From: Oscillospiraceae bacterium
Lineage (GTDB): Bacteria > Bacillota > Clostridia > Oscillospirales > Oscillospiraceae
Length of the DNA stretch: 64,000 nucleotides
Reading direction: 5' to 3'
Assembly (NCBI GenBank): GCA_015067925.1
Contig: SVLN01000001.1
Span: forward strand, 54,585 to 118,584
The translations under genes and the position numbers were made by a program. Positions 1 through 9,397 of this stretch are shown in pieces. How positions within the stretch are numbered: position 1 is the stretch's first letter; every line of letters begins with the position of its first letter. A model generated the notes under the pieces. That model was not told the origin of the DNA. It saw nothing but the letters and a program-made list of their open reading frames with translations, and searched no databases.

Positions 1-212
1 TCCGTGGTATCCGCGCCGCTGCCGTAGCGGATGAGGTTGGCGATGCGGTTAATGAGCACCGTAGTCTTGCCGCTTCCGGCGCCTGCCAGCAGGAGCAAAG
101 GTCCCTGGGTCGTCAGCACAGCTTCACGCTGCTGTTCATTCAATCTGGAAAAGCGGGAGGCGATCACATTGCGCCTGGCCCGCAGAAAACGTGATTCAAA
201 GGCTTCGTTCAT
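1..212 (-). CDS. UvrD/PcrA-type DNA helicase, N-terminal fragment
   Basis: The first 70 codons of a superfamily 1 ATP-dependent helicase; the rest lies beyond base 1. Reading the minus strand from the ATG at 212 gives [16 protein letters not shown], then LNEQQREAV (Q motif) and the Walker A loop [10 protein letters not shown], the order seen at the start of UvrD/PcrA/Rep proteins. The ORF track shows only a plus-strand shadow here. A promoter sits just upstream (243-271). The family unwinds DNA in repair and replication restart. The family is clear, but the exact orthologue (pcrA or another UvrD paralogue) cannot be fixed from this fragment. Confidence 0.85.
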   Translation of the reverse strand, partial: MNEAFESRFLRARRNVIASRFSRLNEQQREAVLTTQGPLLLLAGAGSGKTTVLINRIANLIRYGSGADTT

Positions 213-242
213 GGTTTCACCTATCAAAGTCGAGATAGGTCT

Positions 243-271
243 ATTTTACTCTTCTTTTGCCTTTTGGTAAA
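243..271 (-). promoter_or_regulatory. Sigma-A type promoter for the helicase gene
   Basis: On the minus strand TTTACC (266-271) and TAAAAT (243-248) are separated by exactly 17 bases, about 30 bases upstream of the helicase ATG. A small inverted repeat (ACCTATC...GATAGGT) lies between the promoter and the start codon. The promoter begins right after the sigF stop, so the helicase can be expressed independently of the sporulation operon. Confidence 0.6.
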
Positions 272-274
272 GTC

Positions 275-979
275 CTAAAAATACGCACGGAGCATTTCAA
301 TGGCCTTTTTCTCGATGCGGGAGATCTGCACCTGGGACACGCCCAGCACCTGGGCGCATTTCTGCTGGGTCAGCGCGTGGAAATAGCGCAGGCGAATTAC
401 GTTGCGCTCCCGTTCGGGCAGTGCTTTGAGGGCTTGCGATAGGGTCAGGCGCTCCACCATTGCCTCTTCCGGTGAACCCTGGGTGAGCATATGCTCCAGG
501 GTAAGGCCGTCCTCTCCTGTCGGACGCTGAATGGATTCTGCTGCAGCTGTAGCCGTCTCTGCCACCGCGATCTCCTGGGGCGTAAACCCGCACACCTCCG
601 AGAGTTCTGACAGGGTTGGTTCCGTTCCGTTTCGGGCAATCAGCCGTTCTCTGGCCTGCTTGATGGCTGCCGCACGTTCCTTGACCGTTCTGCTGACCTT
701 CACGGTGCCGTCATCGCGCAGGAATCGCCGGATCTCCCCTGATATTTTGGGCACGGCGTAGGTGGAAAACTGGGTGCCAAACGCAGCATCAAAGCCAGCC
801 ACAGCCTTCAGAAACCCCAGGCACCCTAACTGATACAGATCATCCGGATCCACACCTCTTCCAAAAAACCTGCGGGCAATGGACCAGATCAGGCCGCTGT
901 TTTCCTCCACCAGGATCTGCGTGGCATTCTTATCTCCCTGTTGAGACCGGCGAATCAGTTCAAAGGTGTCCGCACTCAC
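275..979 (-). CDS. sigF: RNA polymerase sporulation sigma factor SigF
   Basis: Sigma-70 family factor of 234 residues, the usual size for SigF/SigG. Region 2 reads NSGLIWSIARRFFGRGVDPDDLYQ; region 4 near the C-terminus has RERNVIRLRYFHALTQQKCAQVLGVSQVQISR, the -35 binding helix-turn-helix. It lies last in spoIIAA-spoIIAB-sigF and its ATG overlaps the spoIIAB stop by 4 bases, which separates it from the similar SigG. By family knowledge it runs early forespore transcription and is held inactive by SpoIIAB until SpoIIAA releases it. No good terminator follows it, only a weak hairpin before the helicase gene. Confidence 0.95.
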   Translation of the reverse strand: MSADTFELIRRSQQGDKNATQILVEENSGLIWSIARRFFGRGVDPDDLYQLGCLGFLKAVAGFDAAFGTQFSTYAVPKISGEIRRFLRDDGTVKVSRTVKERAAAIKQARERLIARNGTEPTLSELSEVCGFTPQEIAVAETATAAAESIQRPTGEDGLTLEHMLTQGSPEEAMVERLTLSQALKALPERERNVIRLRYFHALTQQKCAQVLGVSQVQISRIEKKAIEMLRAYF

Positions 980-1413
980 GCCTTGCCTCCCCGGCGGCCC
1001 ACGATCCGCTTCATATGTACCGTGGTACCTTTTCCCTTCTGGGATAAGACCTTCAGTTCATGCATAAAGGTCTGCATGATGGTGAAGCCCATGCCGCTGC
1101 GCTCTTCATTTCCGGTGGTGAACATCGGCTCTCTTGCCTTGGCAACATCCTCAATTCCCACACCGCGATCACGAACAGTAATATGAAGCTCTCGGCCTAC
1201 CACACCCGCACGCAGGGTGATCTGACCAATCGAATCGGGATAGGCATGTACAATGCAGTTGGTCACAGCCTCCGATACAGCAGTTTTGATGTCATTCATC
1301 TCATCCAGGGTCGGGTCCAGCTGTGCAGCAAAGCTGGCAGCCGCTGCACGGGCAAAGGCCTCGTTGCACGACAGGCTTGGAAAGCGAAGAATCATTTCAT
1401 TTTCGTATTTCAT
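976..1413 (-). CDS. spoIIAB: Anti-sigma F factor / serine kinase SpoIIAB
   Basis: A 145-residue GHKL-fold ATPase. Visible boxes are the N box DIKTAVSEAVTNCIVHAY (about 43-60), the G1 box VRDRGVGIEDV (about 90-100) and the G2 segment ERSGMGFTIMQTFMHEL (about 108-124). The family binds and blocks SigF and phosphorylates SpoIIAA on a serine. The gene overlaps sigF by 4 bases and follows spoIIAA by 11 bases, so partner, kinase and sigma factor are translated together. No missing key residue was seen. Confidence 0.95.
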   Translation of the reverse strand: MKYENEMILRFPSLSCNEAFARAAAASFAAQLDPTLDEMNDIKTAVSEAVTNCIVHAYPDSIGQITLRAGVVGRELHITVRDRGVGIEDVAKAREPMFTTGNEERSGMGFTIMQTFMHELKVLSQKGKGTTVHMKRIVGRRGGKA

Positions 1414-1424
1414 CGTATTTCTCC

Positions 1425-1730
1425 TTAGTGAATTTCAGCAATTTTCTCAATACCGGCCGCTTTCAGAACTTTTAAGGGCTGTGCCGGCACATTCTGCAAA
1501 AGAACTTTTCCTCCCAGTTCCCTCAGCCTTCGCACCGTAAAGATCACCACAGCGATGCCGGAGGAATCCATAAACCCAACCGCCTGAAAATCCAGCACAC
1601 AGGTCAAGGGCAAATATTGATCCACCTTTTCCGCCACAGCCTGCATAATGCGCTTTGCCGAGTGGTGGTCAATTTCTCCCTTCAGAGCAATGGTCAGGCG
1701 TTTTTCCTGCAAGAAGCTTGTTAAATTCAT
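1425..1730 (-). CDS. spoIIAA: Anti-sigma F factor antagonist SpoIIAA
   Basis: STAS-domain protein of 101 residues, starting at the ATG at 1730 (MNLTSFLQEKRLTIALKGEI) behind GGAG with normal spacing; the 137-residue ORF runs upstream through the folC terminator and its extra residues look non-coding. The phosphorylation segment reads LDFQAVGFMDSSGIAVVI, where the DSSG serine is the site modified by SpoIIAB in this family. It is first in the three-gene operon. It is slightly shorter than the Bacillus protein but complete in fold. Confidence 0.93.
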   Translation of the reverse strand: MNLTSFLQEKRLTIALKGEIDHHSAKRIMQAVAEKVDQYLPLTCVLDFQAVGFMDSSGIAVVIFTVRRLRELGGKVLLQNVPAQPLKVLKAAGIEKIAEIH

Positions 1731-1754
1731 TCGTATCACTCCAAAAAACAAAAA

Positions 1755-1786
1755 ATGGACGCAAACGGAACACCGTTTGCGTCCAT
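1755..1786 (-). terminator. Rho-independent terminator of folC
   Basis: A perfect 14-bp stem (ATGGACGCAAACGG) with a 4-base loop is followed on the minus strand by two T-rich runs. It lies 18 bases after the folC stop and just before the spoIIAA ribosome binding site. A TATAAT sequence lies immediately upstream of the stem on the same strand, so the hairpin could also sit in a spoIIA leader. Confidence 0.8.
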
Positions 1787-1803
1787 TATAGGAAAGTTTT
1801 CCC

Positions 1804-3084
1804 TTAAATTTTGTCAGAATAAGACGGAGTATCGGCAATGCGCAGGATTTCTCCAGCCAGATACACAGATCCGCAGATCAGAATCAGGCCGTCCTCAGAG
1901 GTCTTTTCCTGTGCCAGATGGATGGCCTGCAGCACATCCGCCCGGGCGGAAGTATCCTGACAGATTTCCGCTGCTGTGCGTGCCAGGTCTTCAGAAGAAA
2001 GCGCGCGGGGCATATCCAGGGTGGTTGCCACAAAATGCGCCGCTCTTTTCGCAATAGCGTGCACGCAGGGCGCGTAGTCCTTATCCTGCATCATAGCCAT
2101 CACAACCGTCAGAGGCTTGTCGGGATAAAGCGTATCCAAGGCATCTTCCAACGCGGCGACGCCCGGCGGATTGTGGGCGCAATCCAGCACCATCCAGGGA
2201 CTCTTACTCAGGACTTGCAAGCGTCCGGGCCAAAAGACTTTAGCAAAACCTGAAAGGATGATTTCATCCTCCAATCCCAAGCAGCGGCAGAGTTCTAGAG
2301 CGATCGTGCTGTTGGCAACCTGATGGCCGCCTGCCAGCGGGATGGAAACAGAAAGATCGCCATAGCGGTAGGCGGTTTCTTCCGGCTTCAGCGCCACATT
2401 GGAGGGTGTGCATGTCTGCACCAATTCTGCGCCGACTTGCTTGCATCTTTCCTCCAGCACACGCAGTGCGATGGGATCCTGATTATAAGGCGTGACGACC
2501 TTGCTGCCGGGTTTGATGATGCCGGCCTTCTCCCCTGCCACCTGTTCGATGGTATCGCCCAGCTGCAGAATATGATCCAGGCCGATAGAGGTAACGCAGC
2601 AGCATGCGGGAGGATCGATCACGTTGGTGGCATCCAGTCTGCCGCCCAGGCCGACTTCCAGTACCACATAGTCGCAGCCCTGTTCATAAAACCAGAGCAT
2701 GCCGATGGCTGTGGTGATCTCAAACTCGTTGGCGGCATCGCCGCCGGAATCTTCCAGGCGCTGCTGCACTGCAAAGACCTGCTCTGCCAGACGGCAGAGA
2801 TCCTCCTTGGGAATCAGTTGTCCGTTCACCCGGATGCGCTCTTCAAATTCCTTGAGATAAGGCGAAGTGAACAGGCCCACGCGGAACCCAGCCTGCTGCA
2901 GCGCAGATGCGGTAAGGGCGCTGACGCTGCCCTTACCGTTGGTTCCTGCCACATGAACAAAGTGCAGGTTCTTCTGCACATTGCCCAGTGCCGCCATTAA
3001 GTTGGTGATGCGGTCAAGATCTTTTTTCTTGGAGTAGCGCGGGCGGCCGTGCAGCTGCTCCATGATCTCGTCGTAGGATCTCAT
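1804..3084 (-). CDS. folC: Bifunctional folylpolyglutamate/dihydrofolate synthase
   Basis: Mur-ligase family enzyme of 426 residues. The N-terminus has [16 protein letters not shown], the ATP-binding P-loop of FolC, then [15 protein letters not shown], the folate-side segment; [14 protein letters not shown] and DCAHNPPG are further family signatures. It adds glutamate to dihydropteroate/tetrahydrofolate in the cytoplasm. Its start overlaps the valS stop by 4 bases, so it is translationally coupled to valS and should share the valine T-box control, a common clostridial arrangement. A strong terminator ends the unit. Confidence 0.94.
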   Translation of the reverse strand: MRSYDEIMEQLHGRPRYSKKKDLDRITNLMAALGNVQKNLHFVHVAGTNGKGSVSALTASALQQAGFRVGLFTSPYLKEFEERIRVNGQLIPKEDLCRLAEQVFAVQQRLEDSGGDAANEFEITTAIGMLWFYEQGCDYVVLEVGLGGRLDATNVIDPPACCCVTSIGLDHILQLGDTIEQVAGEKAGIIKPGSKVVTPYNQDPIALRVLEERCKQVGAELVQTCTPSNVALKPEETAYRYGDLSVSIPLAGGHQVANSTIALELCRCLGLEDEIILSGFAKVFWPGRLQVLSKSPWMVLDCAHNPPGVAALEDALDTLYPDKPLTVVMAMMQDKDYAPCVHAIAKRAAHFVATTLDMPRALSSEDLARTAAEICQDTSARADVLQAIHLAQEKTSEDGLILICGSVYLAGEILRIADTPSYSDKI

Positions 3085-5711
3085 TTGTTAAGTCTGGCTT
3101 CGCTGTCGGCCAGCTGCTGCAGAAGCTTGGTCAGCTTCTCCTGCTTTTCCTTCTCAGCGGCCACAACGGCCTCAGGAGCCTTGGCCAGGAAGCCGGGGTT
3201 GCCCAACTTGGCAGCAATACGAGCCAGTTCGCCCTCGGCGTTCTTGCGCTCCTTGGCGATGCGCTGCAGTTCCTGCTTCTTGTCCACCAGCTGATCCATG
3301 GGCATATAGAGCTTCACGGCAGCGGTAACGGCCATGACCATATCCTCAAAGCCTTCGGGATCGGAGGTCAAAACCTCCACGCGGTCTGCATAGGCCAGAC
3401 GCTGCAGATAGGCAGTGCCCTGCTCGTAGATGGAGGTATCCTCTGCAACAATATACAGGGTGCTCTTGCGGCTGGGCGGAACATTCATTTCCGCTCTGCG
3501 GTTACGCACAGCGCGAATGGCGTCCATCACAGTCTCCATGGCAGACTCTTCTGCTGCGAAGTCCAGGCAGTCGCAGGCAGTAGGCCAGGAGGAAGTCATC
3601 AGGAAGTCGCCTTCATGGGGCAGCGCCTGCCAGATTTCCTCGGTGATGAAGGGCATATACGGATGCAGCAGCTTCAAAGTTTCCAGCAGCACGTAGCAGA
3701 GCACCTGCTGAGCCTGGATCTTGGCGGCCTCATCCTCGCCCTGCAGACGGGCCTTGGTGAGCTCAATATACCAGTCACAGTAATCGCTCCAGATGAAGTC
3801 ATAGACCTTGGCAGAGGCAACGCCCAGCTCGTAAGCTTCCATGTTCTCCGTGACTTCACGGATCAGGCGGTTGAGCTTGGAGAGAATCCACTTATCCTCC
3901 GGCTCCAGCTTTTCAGGCAGATGGCACTCGTCGATGGTCAGGTTCATCATCACAAAACGGCTGGCATTCCAGATCTTGTTGGCAAAGTTGCGCATGGCCT
4001 CGCACTTCTCCACATAGAAGCGCATATCGTTGCCGGGGCTGTTGCCGGTGATCAGGTTAAAGCGCAGGGCATCCGCGCCGTACTGCTCGGCCATCTCCAG
4101 CGGGTCGATGCCGTTGCCCAGGCTCTTGGACATCTTGCGGCCCTTGTCGTCGCGCACCAGGCCGTGGATCAGCACGGTGTTGAAGGGCACTTCCTTCATA
4201 TGCTCGCAGCCGGAGAAAATCATTCTGGAGACCCAGAAGGTGATGATATCGTAACCGGTAACCAGAACGCTGGTGGGATAGAAATAATCCAGATCCGGGG
4301 CCTTTTCGGGCCAGCCCAAGGTAGAAAACGGCCACAGCGCGGAGGAGAACCAGGTATCCAGCACATCGGGATCACGCTCAATATTGGCAGAGCCGCACTT
4401 CTCGCAATGGGTGGGATCTTCACGGGTGCAGGTCATGTGACCGCAGTCGGCGCAGTACCACACAGGGATCTGGTGGCCCCACCACAGCTGGCGGGAGATG
4501 CACCAGTCGTGCAGGTTTTCCATCCAGTTGATATAGTTCTTGGTGAAACGCTCGGGAACGTACTTGATCTCGCCGTCCTTGACCACGCGAATTGCCTCAC
4601 GGGCCAGGGGCTCCATCTTCACGAACCACTGCGCGGAAACGATGGGCTCCACGTCATTGCCGCAGCGGTAGCAGGTGCCCACGTTGTGCTGATGCTCTTC
4701 GATCTTCTCCAGCAGACCAAGCGCTTCCAGATCGGCCAGGATAACCTTTCTGGCTTCGTAACGATCCAGGCCCTGATACTTGCCGCCAAACTCATTGATC
4801 TTGCCGTTGTCATCCAGGACGCGGATGGTCTCCAGATTGTGGCGCAGGCCGACCTCAAAGTCGTTGGGGTCGTGGGCGGGCGTCATCTTGACGCAGCCGG
4901 TACCGAATTCCAGGTCCACATAGTCGTCGGCCACGATGGGAATCTCGCGATCCATCAGGGGCAGCAGGCACTTCTTGCCAATGATGTCCTGATAGCGCTC
5001 GTCAGCGGGGTTCACAGCCACGCCGGTATCGCCCAGCATGGTCTCAGGGCGGGTGGTGGCAACGATCACATAGCGGCCTTCTTCGCCAACGATGGGGTAC
5101 TTCAGATGCCACAGCTTGCCGGGCTTGTCCTTGTACTCAACTTCAGCGTCGGACAACGCGGTGACACAGTTGGGGCACCAGTTGACGATACGGCTGCCCT
5201 TGTAGATCAGGCCCTTTTCATACAGGGAGACGAACACTTCGCGCACGGCGTTGGAGCAGCCTTCATCCATGGTGAAGCGAGCGCGGTCCCAATCGCAGGA
5301 AGCGCCCATCTTCTTCTGCTGCTCGACAATGCGGTTGCCGTACTTGTTCTTCCAATCCCAGACTCTCTCCAGGAACTTTTCGCGGCCCAGGTCGTGACGG
5401 CTCAGTCCTTCCTTGGTGCGCAGCTCTTCTTCCACCTTGATCTGGGTGGCGATGCCGGCATGGTCGGTACCGGGAACCCACAAAGCGGCGTAGCCCTGCA
5501 TGCGCTTAAAGCGGATCAGAATATCCTGCAGGGTGCAGTCCATGGCGTGACCCATGTGCAGCTGGCCGGTGACATTGGGAGGGGGCATAACGATGGTGAA
5601 GGGTTTCTTTTCGGGGTCGATGTCCGCATGGAAGCAGCCGGCATCCATCCATGCCTTGTAGATGCGCTGTTCGACTGTCTGCGGCTCATACACCTTCGGC
5701 AGTTCTTTCAT
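3081..5711 (-). CDS. valS: Valyl-tRNA synthetase
   Basis: Class I aminoacyl-tRNA synthetase of 876 residues, the usual ValRS length. I start it at [21 protein letters not shown] (ATG at 5711, behind AAGGAG); the 989-residue ORF reads into the T-box leader. [16 protein letters not shown] carries the HIGH-type motif and [14 protein letters not shown] the KMSKS loop. The C-terminal stretch, rich in K, E, L and A, is the ValRS tRNA-binding coiled coil. It charges tRNA-Val and edits mis-charged Thr. It is preceded by a T-box riboswitch and overlaps folC downstream. Confidence 0.97.
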   Translation of the reverse strand: MKELPKVYEPQTVEQRIYKAWMDAGCFHADIDPEKKPFTIVMPPPNVTGQLHMGHAMDCTLQDILIRFKRMQGYAALWVPGTDHAGIATQIKVEEELRTKEGLSRHDLGREKFLERVWDWKNKYGNRIVEQQKKMGASCDWDRARFTMDEGCSNAVREVFVSLYEKGLIYKGSRIVNWCPNCVTALSDAEVEYKDKPGKLWHLKYPIVGEEGRYVIVATTRPETMLGDTGVAVNPADERYQDIIGKKCLLPLMDREIPIVADDYVDLEFGTGCVKMTPAHDPNDFEVGLRHNLETIRVLDDNGKINEFGGKYQGLDRYEARKVILADLEALGLLEKIEEHQHNVGTCYRCGNDVEPIVSAQWFVKMEPLAREAIRVVKDGEIKYVPERFTKNYINWMENLHDWCISRQLWWGHQIPVWYCADCGHMTCTREDPTHCEKCGSANIERDPDVLDTWFSSALWPFSTLGWPEKAPDLDYFYPTSVLVTGYDIITFWVSRMIFSGCEHMKEVPFNTVLIHGLVRDDKGRKMSKSLGNGIDPLEMAEQYGADALRFNLITGNSPGNDMRFYVEKCEAMRNFANKIWNASRFVMMNLTIDECHLPEKLEPEDKWILSKLNRLIREVTENMEAYELGVASAKVYDFIWSDYCDWYIELTKARLQGEDEAAKIQAQQVLCYVLLETLKLLHPYMPFITEEIWQALPHEGDFLMTSSWPTACDCLDFAAEESAMETVMDAIRAVRNRRAEMNVPPSRKSTLYIVAEDTSIYEQGTAYLQRLAYADRVEVLTSDPEGFEDMVMAVTAAVKLYMPMDQLVDKKQELQRIAKERKNAEGELARIAAKLGNPGFLAKAPEAVVAAEKEKQEKLTKLLQQLADSEARLNK

Positions 5712-5729
5712 GATTCTTACACTCCTTTT

Positions 5730-5976
5730 CGTGTTCGGGGCAATAAAAATCGCCCCAAGTCTCAGACTCAGGGCGATTGAGTAACCGCGGTACCACCTGA
5801 ATTTCCCATAAATGGGACACTCGTTGTCTCTGTAACGGGAGAACCCGCCGTTTCTTACTGCATTTCGGAAACGAAGCTCCGGGACGACCTTCCACACACC
5901 TTTCGCCTGCCTTGCACCCACCGGCAGATCTCTGAACCAAGGGAGTGTGTACTCCTTCCCTTCTGTGCCTTTTTCT
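5730..5976 (-). promoter_or_regulatory. T-box riboswitch leader of valS
   Basis: On the minus strand the leader carries the T-box sequence GGTGGTACCGCGG, which pairs with the tRNA acceptor end in the antiterminator. A classic terminator follows: AATCGCCC and GGGGCGATT around a loop, then TTTTTATT. Further upstream a stem I region has a GGTGGGTGCAA distal loop and, on its 3' side, a GUC triplet that fits a valine specifier. Uncharged tRNA-Val would favour read-through into valS-folC. The specifier assignment is by eye; the T-box itself is clear. Confidence 0.9.
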
Positions 5977-5982
5977 TGACTC

Positions 5983-6011
5983 AATATAAGGCAAATCTCC
6001 AGATTTGTCAA
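5983..6011 (-). promoter_or_regulatory. Sigma-A promoter of the valS T-box leader
   Basis: Minus strand TTGACA (6006-6011), a 17-base spacer and TATATT (5983-5988). It lies between the terminator of the upstream phosphomutase and the T-box, placing transcription start near 5976. Confidence 0.8.
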
Positions 6012-6018
6012 GAAGAAT

Positions 6019-6044
6019 GCCGGAAAAGCAGCTGCTTTTCCGGC
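6019..6044 (-). terminator. Terminator of the phosphohexomutase gene
   Basis: The palindrome GCCGGAAAAGCAG / CTGCTTTTCCGGC lies 8 bases after the mutase stop and is followed by ATTCTTCTT on the minus strand. The T-run is interrupted, so efficiency may be moderate. Confidence 0.65.
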
Positions 6045-6051
6045 AAACATC

Positions 6052-7755
6052 TTATTTCATTGCATCGAGTCTTCCGGACATCTCGGCCTTGAGTTCATCA
6101 AGTCTTGCCAGGGAGGCTTCTTCGGTGGCGGCAACAGCGCTGAAGTAGATCTTCAGCTTCGGCTCGGTGCCGGAGGGACGGACGATGATCTTGGCACCGT
6201 CAGAGAGGTTCAGCTCATACACGTTGGAGCTGGGAAGACCGGTTTCGCCCTTTTCGCCGCTGACGCGATCCACGCACTCGCCTGAGCGATAGTCCACGGT
6301 GGAGACGATCTTGGCGCCACACAGGCTGTCGGCCGGATCGTTACGCAGGCCATCGACAAACGCAGCGATCTTACCGGGGCCTTCCAGGCCGGCCATTTCC
6401 ACGCTGATGACGCCGGCGCGATAGTAGCCGTAAGTATCGTAAATCAGATCCATCTGCTGGGCCAGGGTGCGGCCCTCAGCCTTGCAGGTGGCGGCCATTT
6501 CAGCCACCAGCATTGCGGCAACAACGGCATCCTTATCGCGGGCATAGGTGCCCTTCAGATAGCCGCAGCTCTCTTCAAAGCCGAAGATGAACTTATCCTG
6601 TTCGCCCTTTTCTTCCAGGCGCAGGATCTCACCGCCGATGTACTTAAAGCCAGTGAGCACGCTCACAACCCTGACGCCATAATTTGCAGCGATCTTATCG
6701 GCCAGCGGAGAGGAAACGATGGAGCGGACAATCTCGCCGTCCGCAACAGTCTTGCGACTGAGGATGAAGTCTAAGAGCAGGCAGCCCAGCTCGTTGCCGG
6801 AGAACTTGCGCCAGCCGTCGGGGGTTCTGGCAGCAACGGCGATGCGGTCAGCATCCGGGTCAGTACCGACAATGATATCCACATCGGTGTTCTCGGCGGT
6901 CTTGAAGGCCACAGCCAGGGCTTCGTCCGTTTCGGGGTTGGGATAGGGGCAGGTGGTGAAGTCGCCGTCGGGCTCTTCCTGCTCCTTGACGACCTGGGCG
7001 GAAACGCCCAGCACATCAAAAATGGCGCGCACTGGGATATTGCCGGTGCCGTTCAGCGGCGTGTAGAGAACCTTCAGGTTCTTGAGGGCCTCGGCATCGG
7101 CGCCGACGCGCTCAGCCAGAACCGTGCGATAATAACTCTGCCAGACATCTTCGCTGATATAGTTCACAAGGCCGCTGTCCAGAGCGTCCTGAAGGGGCAT
7201 CAGTTCTTCACCAAAGATGGGCGTCTTCTGGATGGCATCAAATACGATGGCGGCAGGTTCGTCTGTCATCTGGCAGCCATCGGGACCATAGCACTTCATG
7301 CCGTTGTAGCGGCCGTCGTTGTGGCTGGCAGAAATCACAATGCCGCAGCCGCATCCCAGCTCACGCACAGCGTAGGAAAGCATGGGAGTCGGGGCCAGAC
7401 GATGATATAAGAACACATGGATGTTCATCTGGGCCAGCGCCGCAGCGCAGACCTCAGCAAAGAGCTGGGAGTTGTGGCGGGAGTCGTAAGCAATGGCGCA
7501 GCGCTTGGGCAGATCGGTGCTGTTGAGCCAGCTGCCCAGACCGCGTGCGGCGCGGCGCACGGTGTAGACGTTCATTCTGTTGATGCCGGCGCCCATCAGG
7601 CCGCGCATACCGGCGGTGCCGAAGGCGATGATCTGGCCGAAGCGCAGTTCCTGCTCGGTGGCATCGTTTTCGATGGCGTTCAGCTGGGCACGCAGATCCT
7701 CCGGCATGTTCTCCTGCTGCAGCCATGCGGCGTATTCCAGTTCAAATGCTTTCAT
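6052..7755 (-). CDS. Phospho-sugar mutase (phosphoglucomutase/phosphomannomutase)
   Basis: Alpha-D-phosphohexomutase of 567 residues, the length of the PGM2/PgcA branch. The active-site phosphoserine loop reads [18 protein letters not shown]; the metal-binding loop is [10 protein letters not shown]; the sugar loop GFEESCGYL and the phosphate-binding [12 protein letters not shown] near the C-terminus are all present. It interconverts hexose 1- and 6-phosphates for cell-wall and polysaccharide precursors. GAGGAGGAAACAAG precedes the ATG. It appears monocistronic, bounded by hairpins on both sides. Whether glucose, mannose or a pentose phosphate is preferred cannot be told from the motifs. Confidence 0.92.
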   Translation of the reverse strand: MKAFELEYAAWLQQENMPEDLRAQLNAIENDATEQELRFGQIIAFGTAGMRGLMGAGINRMNVYTVRRAARGLGSWLNSTDLPKRCAIAYDSRHNSQLFAEVCAAALAQMNIHVFLYHRLAPTPMLSYAVRELGCGCGIVISASHNDGRYNGMKCYGPDGCQMTDEPAAIVFDAIQKTPIFGEELMPLQDALDSGLVNYISEDVWQSYYRTVLAERVGADAEALKNLKVLYTPLNGTGNIPVRAIFDVLGVSAQVVKEQEEPDGDFTTCPYPNPETDEALAVAFKTAENTDVDIIVGTDPDADRIAVAARTPDGWRKFSGNELGCLLLDFILSRKTVADGEIVRSIVSSPLADKIAANYGVRVVSVLTGFKYIGGEILRLEEKGEQDKFIFGFEESCGYLKGTYARDKDAVVAAMLVAEMAATCKAEGRTLAQQMDLIYDTYGYYRAGVISVEMAGLEGPGKIAAFVDGLRNDPADSLCGAKIVSTVDYRSGECVDRVSGEKGETGLPSSNVYELNLSDGAKIIVRPSGTEPKLKIYFSAVAATEEASLARLDELKAEMSGRLDAMK

Positions 7756-7784
7756 TCTTGTTTCCTCCTCTTATTCATTGCAAG

Positions 7785-7812
7785 GGAAAAAGGCCGATTG
7801 GTCAAATCGGCC
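7785..7812 (-). terminator. Terminator after the coiled-coil/coaD operon
   Basis: On the minus strand GGCCGATT, a 5-base loop and AATCGGCC are followed by TTTTTCCC. It lies between the 165-residue coiled-coil gene and the mutase. Confidence 0.8.
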
Positions 7813-7838
7813 TGGGGTTCGCTGGAATATGACAGGAC

Positions 7839-8336
7839 TCAGACGTCCTCAATGATGGGAGAGGGCTGCTTGGGCTGGGGATTGGTCATGGCGCGGAACT
7901 GGGCGCGGCTGTCGCGCACCTTTGCCAGGGCCGCTGCCACGGCATCTTCTGTCTGCTTCAGGGAGTCATCCACATACTCGCTGGTGACCTGACGCAGTTC
8001 CTTCATTTTGACCTGAGCATTGCGGATCATTTCCGCAGCCTGGGTTTTGGCTTCATTGTAGATCTCTTCCTCGGAGATCATCTGCTTGGCACGCTGCTCT
8101 GCCTGACGCAGAATGTTCTCTGCCTCACGCTTGGCATTGGTGATCACTTCATTGCGGGATTCGACGATCGTCTTGGCCTGCTTCAGTTCGCCGGGAAGCT
8201 GACTGCTGATCTCGTCCAGAATATCCAAAACCTTGTCACGTTCCACCACGCACTTGTCAGCGCCCAAAGGCAGGCTCCAAGCGGACTGGACCATTTCATA
8301 CAAGGAGCTGATCAGTTCTTCAATATTGTTTGCCAT
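7839..8336 (-). CDS. Coiled-coil protein, DivIVA/ATPase-subunit-like
   Basis: A soluble 165-residue protein, charged and largely helical. Segments such as NAKREAENILRQAEQRAKQMI and EEIYNEAKTQAAEMIRNAQVKM have the heptad pattern of DivIVA tails and ATP-synthase stalk subunits. There is no signal peptide, membrane segment or catalytic motif, and the C-terminus is Pro/Gln-rich. It lies 14 bases after coaD; similar proteins follow coaD in other Clostridia and are usually annotated only as ATPase-like or hypothetical. A structural or septum-linked role is a guess. Confidence 0.7.
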   Translation of the reverse strand: MANNIEELISSLYEMVQSAWSLPLGADKCVVERDKVLDILDEISSQLPGELKQAKTIVESRNEVITNAKREAENILRQAEQRAKQMISEEEIYNEAKTQAAEMIRNAQVKMKELRQVTSEYVDDSLKQTEDAVAAALAKVRDSRAQFRAMTNPQPKQPSPIIEDV

Positions 8337-8350
8337 CGTTACACCCTCCG

Positions 8351-8842
8351 TTATTTGCTGTTTGCTTTATTGATTCTCTTTGTAACTTCGTCGATCAGGA
8401 TTTCCGGAACATAATCTTCCAGAGAAACATGATACGAGCCCAATTCCCGAACAACGCTGGAGCTTAAGTACATGTATTCGTGCTCCGCGGTGAGAAACAT
8501 CGTATCAAGCTGCGGGTTGATCGAGCGATTGATGAGCGCCATCTGGAATTCATGCTCAAAGTCGGAAACCGCACGCAGACCCTTCACGATCACACAGCTG
8601 CCTTTGCGCTGGGCATAGTTGGCCAAAAGCTCGTTGGAGGCATCCACCTCCACATTGCCCAAATGGGCAGTGACGCGGCGGATCATATCCTCGCGCTCTG
8701 ATTGCGTGAACATGGGATTCTTTTCTGCATTGACCATCACACAGACGATCAGGCGATCAAAAATCTTTGAGGCGCGCTCAATAATATTCAGGTGACCCTT
8801 GGTAATCGGGTCAAAGCTGCCGGGATAAATTGCAATTTTCAT
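8351..8842 (-). CDS. coaD: Phosphopantetheine adenylyltransferase
   Basis: CoaD of 163 residues, normal length. The nucleotidyltransferase motif GSFDPITKGHLNIIERA (with the T/HxGH histidine) is at residues 8-24, and YLSSSVVRELGSY (the SSSxxRE box) near 125-137. It transfers AMP from ATP to 4'-phosphopantetheine, the fourth step of coenzyme A synthesis. It is 6 bases downstream of rsmD, the rsmD-coaD pairing common in Firmicutes. Confidence 0.96.
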   Translation of the reverse strand: MKIAIYPGSFDPITKGHLNIIERASKIFDRLIVCVMVNAEKNPMFTQSEREDMIRRVTAHLGNVEVDASNELLANYAQRKGSCVIVKGLRAVSDFEHEFQMALINRSINPQLDTMFLTAEHEYMYLSSSVVRELGSYHVSLEDYVPEILIDEVTKRINKANSK

Positions 8843-8848
8843 AGGACC

Positions 8849-9397
8849 TCATGTGCCGGTCTTGCGGTATAGCGTGATGATGGTTTTCCCATATCGATAA
8901 TCTTTAGAACGTTCAAAACCCGAAAGTTCCTGAGATAGCTCTTTTTCGACCGGTCTCTCACAAATAATTATACCACCGTCTTTGACAATGTCAATTGTGG
9001 AGATTCGTTTCAGAGCGTTTTCCAAGAAAGATTCTGCATAAGGAGGGTCTAAAAATATTAAATCAAAGCGCTGTTTCGTCGTCTGCAGGAAGGAGGCATA
9101 GTCGCCGGTGAACACCGTGGAACGCTCCTGCATGCGGGTCTTGCGCAGGTTCTCCTTAATGAGCTTTACCGCCTCGGAACGATTGTCCACAAACACGGCG
9201 TCTTTGGCGCCGCGGCTCAGCGCTTCGATGCCCAACTGGCCGGTACCGGCAAACAGGTCCAAAACACTCCTGCCTTCGATGTCGAACTGAATAATATTGA
9301 ACAGTGCCTCTTTCACGCGATCCGTAGTGGGGCGGGTCTGCTCCCCTTCCGGGGTGAGCAGGCGCACACCTCTGGCTGTTCCGGTAATCACTCTCAT
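8849..9397 (-). CDS. rsmD: 16S rRNA (guanine966-N2)-methyltransferase
   Basis: Rossmann-fold methyltransferase of 182 residues. It starts MRVITGTARGVRLLTPEGEQTRPTTDRVKEALFNII, the diagnostic RsmD N-terminus. The SAM motif is VLDLFAGTGQLGIEALSRGA, and the catalytic motif LIFLDPPY is the (N/D)PPY box of amino-methylating enzymes. It modifies G966 of 16S rRNA during small-subunit assembly. Its ATG overlaps the uvrC stop by 4 bases. Confidence 0.95.
   Translation of the reverse strand: MRVITGTARGVRLLTPEGEQTRPTTDRVKEALFNIIQFDIEGRSVLDLFAGTGQLGIEALSRGAKDAVFVDNRSEAVKLIKENLRKTRMQERSTVFTGDYASFLQTTKQRFDLIFLDPPYAESFLENALKRISTIDIVKDGGIIICERPVEKELSQELSGFERSKDYRYGKTIITLYRKTGT

Noticed and set aside
3615-5780. 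721-codon plus-strand ORF across valS
   Set aside because: A shadow of valS in the antisense frame; no ribosome binding site or motif.
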